Shown: positions 58,902 to 64,000 of the stretch, in pieces
Layout of the letters: each line of letters begins with the position of its first letter
How positions within the stretch are numbered: position 1 is the first letter of the stretch
Assembly: GCA_030603635.1 (NCBI GenBank)
Contig: JAUVXK010000002.1
Location: 1 to 64,000 of the forward strand
DNA from: Burkholderiales bacterium
Lineage (GTDB): Bacteria > Pseudomonadota > Gammaproteobacteria > Burkholderiales > Burkholderiaceae_C
Length of the DNA: 64,000 bases
Reading direction: 5' to 3'
Program-made: the position numbers and the translations under genes
The notes under the pieces: model-generated
Seen by the model: the letters and a program-made list of their open reading frames with translations, nothing else
What the model was told of the DNA's origin: nothing
Databases searched by the model: none

Positions 58902-60049
58902 GCAGAGGTCTCCTTGATTGATGGCTTCCACACCACCGGCTGGCCTTCCTCCCGGCGACGTTGCGCCAGCCGCTGCGCCGCGTTGGTCCTGTCCAGCACA
59001 TCGCCGGCGAGTTGCCCACAGGCGGCATCGATGTCGTCGCCACGGGTCTTGCGCACCGTCGTCACGATGCCGGCCGCATTCAATCGCTCGGCAAAGGCCT
59101 TGACTGCGGCCTTGGTCGAGCAGCGCAATCCCGAATCGGGGAAGGGATTGAAGGGAATGAGGTTGAGCTTGCACGGCACGCCGCGCCCGCCGTGGCTCTT
59201 GAGCAGTTGGATCAGTTGCTCGGCATGCTCGGCGCGGTCATTGACGCCGTCGAGCATGCAGTATTCGAACGTGATGAAATCCCTTGGGGCAGCCGGGAGG
59301 TAGCGCAGGCAGGCATCGAGCAGTTCGGCAATGGGGTATTTGCGGTTGAGCGGAACCAGGTCGTTGCGCAACGCGTCGTTGGGCGCATGCAGCGACACCG
59401 CCAATGCCACTGGACAGTCTTCGGCCAACCGATCCATCATCGGCACCACCCCGGAGGTGGAAACCGTGAGGCGCCGCCGCGACAGGCCATAGCCGTGATC
59501 GTCCAGCATCACGCGCAAGGCCGGCACGAGGGCATGGTAATTCTGCAGCGGCTCACCCATACCCATCATGACCACATTGGAGATCACGCGTTCCCGGGTG
59601 TTGAAGCGCTGGCGCAGGGCATGTTCGGCAAACCACAGTTGGGCGACGATCTCACCGGTGGTGAGGTTGCGGCTGAAGCCCTGGTGACCGGTTGAGCAGA
59701 AGCGACAGCCCACGGCACACCCGGCTTGAGAGGAGACGCACAGCGTGCCGCGATCGTCTTCAGGGATGAACACCGACTCGACGGCGTTGCCGTCGCCCAC
59801 GTCAAACAGCCATTTGACGGTACCGTCGGAGGAGGCCTGCTCGGTCAGGACGGGCAGGCCTCGCACCTCGCAGACACCGGGCAGCTTCTCACGAAGCGAG
59901 CGCGCCAGATCGGTCATGTCCTCGAAGCGGGCCACGCCTTTCTGATGGATCCAGCGGAAGAGCTGGGTGGCTCGGAAGCGCTTTTCTCCGAGCCGCTCAC
60001 AGAAGGCGGCCAACCCGTCGAGGTCGAAATCGAGCAAATTGGCCGTCAT
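58898..60049 (-). CDS. rlmN: Dual-specificity rRNA/tRNA adenine-C2 methyltransferase
   Basis: 383 aa; [50 protein letters not shown]. Confidence 0.97.
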   Translation of the reverse strand: MTANLLDFDLDGLAAFCERLGEKRFRATQLFRWIHQKGVARFEDMTDLARSLREKLPGVCEVRGLPVLTEQASSDGTVKWLFDVGDGNAVESVFIPEDDRGTLCVSSQAGCAVGCRFCSTGHQGFSRNLTTGEIVAQLWFAEHALRQRFNTRERVISNVVMMGMGEPLQNYHALVPALRVMLDDHGYGLSRRRLTVSTSGVVPMMDRLAEDCPVALAVSLHAPNDALRNDLVPLNRKYPIAELLDACLRYLPAAPRDFITFEYCMLDGVNDRAEHAEQLIQLLKSHGGRGVPCKLNLIPFNPFPDSGLRCSTKAAVKAFAERLNAAGIVTTVRKTRGDDIDAACGQLAGDVLDRTNAAQRLAQRRREEGQPVVWKPSIKETSA

Positions 60050-60056
60050 CGCATGA

Positions 60057-60482
60057 TCAGCGTGCGTACACGTTCATGCCGGGGAAGAAGAAGGACACTT
60101 CCACCGCAGCGGTTTCGGGGGCGTCGGAGCCGTGCACGGCGTTGGCGTCGATGCTATCGGCGAAATCGGCGCGGATGGTGCCGGGAGCGGCCTTCTTGGG
60201 GTCGGTGGCGCCCATCAGCTCACGGTTCTTGGCAATGGCGTTCTCGCCTTCGAGCACCTGGATCATCACCGGACCGGACACCATGAAATCCACCAGATCC
60301 TTGAAGAAGGGACGCTCCTTGTGCACGGCATAGAACTGCTCGGCTTCCGCACGGGAGAGGTGAACCAGCTTGGCTGCGGCGATCTTCAGGCCGGCGGCTT
60401 CAAAGCGGCTGTAGATCTGACCGATCACGTTCTTGGCGACGGCGTCGGGTTTGATGATGGAAAGGGTGCGTTCGATGGCCAT
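60057..60482 (-). CDS. ndk: Nucleoside diphosphate kinase
   Basis: 141 aa; [54 protein letters not shown]. Confidence 0.98.
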   Translation of the reverse strand: MAIERTLSIIKPDAVAKNVIGQIYSRFEAAGLKIAAAKLVHLSRAEAEQFYAVHKERPFFKDLVDFMVSGPVMIQVLEGENAIAKNRELMGATDPKKAAPGTIRADFADSIDANAVHGSDAPETAAVEVSFFFPGMNVYAR

Positions 60483-60564
60483 GGATAGTCCTGGTTTGTT
60501 GGAAAGTCAAAGGTTCAGCAAAGTTTTTGATTTTAACCCGTGACGGGGCCTGCCTGCCAGGAGC

Positions 60565-61752
60565 TCAACGCCCACCGCGCCCCCGTTTACCGGTCCCCGA
60601 GCGAGCCGGGCCGCCTCGAGGAGCGGGACGCGCATCTGCGCCAATGTAGCCATAGCTCGTCTTCATCGGGTCGGGCTGACCTGAGGCACCGGAACCCGGC
60701 CCGCGCTGCCGCCGGTCTTCACGGGCAGCCCCGGGCCCACGGGGCTTGGGAGGACCGTCCACCAACTTCGGCGCACCGGGGCGCGGCCCCTGCCCCTTGC
60801 GCCGCGACGGGTTGCGATGGGTGCTGGCCTGCCGAAATTCCCGGGCCTGAGACTCCAGGGAGCGGTCCATGCCGGTGGCTTCGGTGAGACGGGCCACGTC
60901 ACGGCTGTCGAGCTCCATCCAGACGCCACGGCGCAGCCCACGTGGCAGCACCACGGCACCGTAACGGATGCGGATCAGGCGGCTGACGGCATGACCGACC
61001 GCCTCGAACATGCGGCGCACCTCGCGGTTACGTCCTTCGGCGATCGTGACCCGGTACCAGCAGTTGGCTCCGTCGCCGCCACCGTCTTCCAGGGTGATGA
61101 ATTGAGCCAAACCATCGTCAAGGGGGACTCCGTCGAGCAGACGCTGCTTTTCCTCGTTGCTCAGGGCACCGAGCACTCGAACCGCATATTCACGCTGCAG
61201 GCCGAAACGGGGATGCATCAGCTTGTTGGCCAGCTCGCCTGAATTGGTGAAGAGGAGCAGCCCTTCCGTGTTCAGGTCCAGCCGCCCCACCGACTGCCAC
61301 TTGCCCGTGTGCAGGCGGGGCAGGCGCCGGAACACCGTGGGCCGATTCTGCGGGTCGTCGTGGGTGACCACCTCCCCCGCCGGTTTGTGGTAGGCCAGGA
61401 CCCTGGGAGGGGGCGGTGCGATACGGACCTTGATCGGCTTGCCGTTGATCTTGATCGAGTCGCCGTACTGGATCCGCTGACCCACGTGCGCCGGCTCGCC
61501 GTTCACCGAAATGCGCCCCTCCAGGATCATCTGCTCCATCTCGAGGCGCGAGCCCAGGCCCGCCTGCGCCAGCACCTTGTGCAGTTTCGGGGCATCGGCC
61601 TGGGGACGCAGCACCCGCTTGCCCGGTATCGGGGCTTCGACGGCCTGCACCTCGTCGAAATCGCCGGACACCACCGCCTCGAAGCGGACGTCATCTTCCG
61701 CCTCTGCGGAGGGCGTTACGGGACGGGAAGGAGCTGAATCGGGCGTGGTCAT
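60565..61752 (-). CDS. rluB: 23S rRNA pseudouridine synthase RluB-type, long basic C-terminal tail
   Basis: 395 aa; S4 domain ([33 protein letters not shown]), [27 protein letters not shown]. Confidence 0.93.
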   Translation of the reverse strand: MTTPDSAPSRPVTPSAEAEDDVRFEAVVSGDFDEVQAVEAPIPGKRVLRPQADAPKLHKVLAQAGLGSRLEMEQMILEGRISVNGEPAHVGQRIQYGDSIKINGKPIKVRIAPPPPRVLAYHKPAGEVVTHDDPQNRPTVFRRLPRLHTGKWQSVGRLDLNTEGLLLFTNSGELANKLMHPRFGLQREYAVRVLGALSNEEKQRLLDGVPLDDGLAQFITLEDGGGDGANCWYRVTIAEGRNREVRRMFEAVGHAVSRLIRIRYGAVVLPRGLRRGVWMELDSRDVARLTEATGMDRSLESQAREFRQASTHRNPSRRKGQGPRPGAPKLVDGPPKPRGPGAAREDRRQRGPGSGASGQPDPMKTSYGYIGADARPAPRGGPARSGTGKRGRGGR

Positions 61753-62348
61753 GTCGGGGCAGTGCTCTGGTTCGGGTGGGTCGGCGGGGTATCGGGGTCG
61801 GACAGGTCGAGACCCGGCAGGAGGTCTTCTCCGGTCGATCGGTCCTCAAGGGGCGGCAACGCATCCAGTGAACCCAAACCCAGATCGTCCAGAAACTGGC
61901 GGGTGGTAGCGTAAAGGGCCGGACGGCCCACCGTTTCCCGATGACCGATCACTTCGATCCAGCCCCGGTCTTCCAGCTGTTTGAGGATGGCCGAGTTGAT
62001 GGTCACGCCACGGATGTCTTCCATGTCGCCTCGGGTGACCGGCTGCCGGTAGGCGATGATGGCCAGGGTTTCGAGAACGGCCCGGCTGTATTTCGGCGGT
62101 TTTTCGGGATGCAGCCGGTCCAGGAACGGGCGCATCTCGGGCCGGCTCTGGAAGCGCCAGCCACTGGCCAGGCAGACCAGCTCCACGCCCCTACCCGACC
62201 AGGCCAACTGCAGGTCGGCAAGGAGGCGTCGCAGGGTGTCTGGGGACAACGCCCCCTCGAACAGGGCCGCCATGTCGCGCAGCGACAGCGGCTCAGGCGC
62301 GCAGATGAGCGCGGTTTCGAGGATGCGCCGGGCATCCGCCGTGTTCAT
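61749..62348 (-). CDS. scpB: Segregation and condensation protein B
   Basis: 200 codons from [63 protein letters not shown]. Confidence 0.95.
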   Translation of the reverse strand: MNTADARRILETALICAPEPLSLRDMAALFEGALSPDTLRRLLADLQLAWSGRGVELVCLASGWRFQSRPEMRPFLDRLHPEKPPKYSRAVLETLAIIAYRQPVTRGDMEDIRGVTINSAILKQLEDRGWIEVIGHRETVGRPALYATTRQFLDDLGLGSLDALPPLEDRSTGEDLLPGLDLSDPDTPPTHPNQSTAPT

Positions 62349-62436
62349 GTTCCGAGGGTCCGTGCTAAGAGGGATGGTGATCCCGAGGCCCGTGCTGGGC
62401 GTCACCGCTTCACCGGTGCACCGGCGCCAGGGTCGA

Positions 62437-63498
62437 TCAGAAAAGGGAGGCAGGCTCGTCCACGTCGACCTGCCACAGATGCTCCAGATTGTAGCGCAGA
62501 CCCGCTGACTCCACCGCTGACGCGATGTCGGCCGGAACCGGGCTGACGCACTGGAGCACATCGCCTGTCATGGGGTGCCGGAACGCCAGCACGTGGGCAT
62601 GCAGCGCCTGCCGCTCCAACCCCCATTGCAGCCGGCCACCGTACAGCGTGTCGCCCACCAGCGGGTGACCGAGCCAGGCCATGTGCACACGGATCTGGTG
62701 GGTGCGGCCGGTGTGGAGCTTGCAGCCGACCCAACACACGGCGCGCTGGGCATCGAGCAGGCGGACTCGGGTCAGCGCCGGCTTCGCGCCCGTGGCATGG
62801 GCTGGCAGCACCGACATCCGCAAACGCTGCCGGGGATCGCGACCGATCGCCTCCCGCACCTCCCGATCGACTTCACCCGACCAGGGGCCGTGAGCCAGCG
62901 CCACATACACGCGGTGCATCCGGCGCTCGCCGATCATGCGCACCAGGGCCTCACAGCAGGCAGAGGTTTTGGCCACCACCACGAGACCGCTGGTGTCCTT
63001 ATCGAGACGGTGCACTATCCCCGCCCGTGGCAGACGGGCCGCGCCCTCGTGATGGGCCAGCAGGCCGTTGAGCAAGGTCCCGCGCCAATTGCCGGCCGCG
63101 GGATGGACCACCAGCCCCGCCGGCTTGTCCACCACCAGCAGGTGCTCGTCCTCGTACACCACGGCCAGCGCCATAGGCTCCGCCACGAAGGCGCTGGCCT
63201 GAGCGGTCGGGCGCAGCTCGACCGCGATGTCGTCCGCGACCCGGGTCTTGGCAGCGGGTTTGGATGCGGGCTGGCCATTGACACGCACCGCCCCCAGGGC
63301 CAGCAGCTGCTGTAGCCACGAGCGCGAAAACTCCGGCAACAGAACTGCCAACACCTTGTCCAGTCGCACCCCGTGGTGATGGACCTCGGCGATGAAACGC
63401 CGGATTTCGACCGGATGCCCCGACTCCCCTTCGGCAGTCTCTGCCTCTGTTGAGAAATCCTCGTCCGCCGGGGCGCCGCCGTCGGCCGCCAGCACCAT
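62437..63498 (-). CDS. rluD: 23S rRNA pseudouridine synthase RluD
   Basis: Start trimmed to [16 protein letters not shown]4 domain, [42 protein letters not shown]. Confidence 0.95.
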   Translation of the reverse strand: MVLAADGGAPADEDFSTEAETAEGESGHPVEIRRFIAEVHHHGVRLDKVLAVLLPEFSRSWLQQLLALGAVRVNGQPASKPAAKTRVADDIAVELRPTAQASAFVAEPMALAVVYEDEHLLVVDKPAGLVVHPAAGNWRGTLLNGLLAHHEGAARLPRAGIVHRLDKDTSGLVVVAKTSACCEALVRMIGERRMHRVYVALAHGPWSGEVDREVREAIGRDPRQRLRMSVLPAHATGAKPALTRVRLLDAQRAVCWVGCKLHTGRTHQIRVHMAWLGHPLVGDTLYGGRLQWGLERQALHAHVLAFRHPMTGDVLQCVSPVPADIASAVESAGLRYNLEHLWQVDVDEPASLF

Positions 63499-63559
63499 GG
63501 CCGTCGATATAATGGGTTTCGTCAATTCCTGATCCCGCTGTCGCAAAGGTGTGCACTTG

Positions 63560-64000
63560 ATGTTTCTGCGCCGATTATCCGATGTCACTCCTGCGCCTCG
63601 ATGGTGGGCGGCGGTCAGCGTTGCCGTGCTGCTCACCGCTTGCGCCAGCAAGACGCCCGACGACCCGACCGTCAACTGGAGCCCGAACCGGATTTACGCC
63701 GAAGCCATTGACGAACGCAACAGCGGGAACTTCGAGCGCGCCGTCACTCTGTTCGAGAAACTCGAAGGGCGCGCCGCCGGAACCCCCCTCGCCCAGCAGG
63801 CACAGCTTGAAAAAGCGTATGCCCACTACAAGGCTGGGGAGCAGGCACAGGCTATCGGCACGCTGGACCGCTTCATCCGCCTGCATCCGGCCAGCCCGGC
63901 ACTGGACTATGCCTTGTACCTCAAGGGCATCGTGAACTTCAACGACAACCTCGGATTGTTCGGCTTCATCTCGCGGCAGGACCTCTCCGAACGCGACCAG
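63560..64000 (+). CDS. bamD: Outer membrane assembly lipoprotein BamD, truncated by window end
   Basis: MFLRRLSDVTPAPRWWAAVSVAVLLTACASKTPDDPTVNWSPNRIYAEAIDERNSGNFERAVTLFEKLEGR...; lipobox LLTAC; convergence of TPR and divergence from rluD fit bamD. Confidence 0.94.
   Translation, partial: MFLRRLSDVTPAPRWWAAVSVAVLLTACASKTPDDPTVNWSPNRIYAEAIDERNSGNFERAVTLFEKLEGRAAGTPLAQQAQLEKAYAHYKAGEQAQAIGTLDRFIRLHPASPALDYALYLKGIVNFNDNLGLFGFISRQDLSERDQ

Overview
The window is a dense, ordinary housekeeping segment of a high-GC betaproteobacterial chromosome. Gene content and order suggest Burkholderiales, probably Comamonadaceae-like (inference). I see about 60 protein genes and two identical tRNA-Leu(CAG) genes, and no CRISPR array, IS element, prophage, rRNA operon or defence island. 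Gene order: lpdA-aceF-aceE (PDH complex, minus strand); a divergent PAS sensor kinase/FixJ-type regulator pair and folD; DUF4149-greA-carB-carA; rRNA methyltransferase, rnhB, lpxB-lpxA-fabZ-lpxD-skp-bamA-rseP-dxr-cdsA-uppS-frr-pyrH-tsf-rpsB; nnrD; yggT, rnr; two tRNA-Leu; rimO; phaR; an SDR gene with two half-size chrA genes; rlmB; a YbbA-like ABC ATPase divergent from tesA-mnmH; metC-like, PRTase, purA, hisZ; hflC-hflK-hflX-hfq; der-bamB-yfgM-hisS-ispG-rodZ-pilF-rlmN-ndk; rluB-scpB-rluD; and the start of bamD. Many long ORFs in the track, including a 963-aa ORF antisense to aceE, are antisense artefacts of high GC. I did not find a convincing new multi-gene system. The observations most worth a second look are: the ybbA/tesA start codons overlapping in one CATG with no ybbP permease alongside; an inverted repeat between the PDH operon and the two-component pair; a structured rpsB leader; perfect repeats in the phaR/SDR-chrA-chrA intergenic region; and the duplicated tRNA-Leu units. 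Start codons were trimmed by hand where the track ORF runs into a neighbouring gene. All names come from recognising protein motifs; no database search was run.
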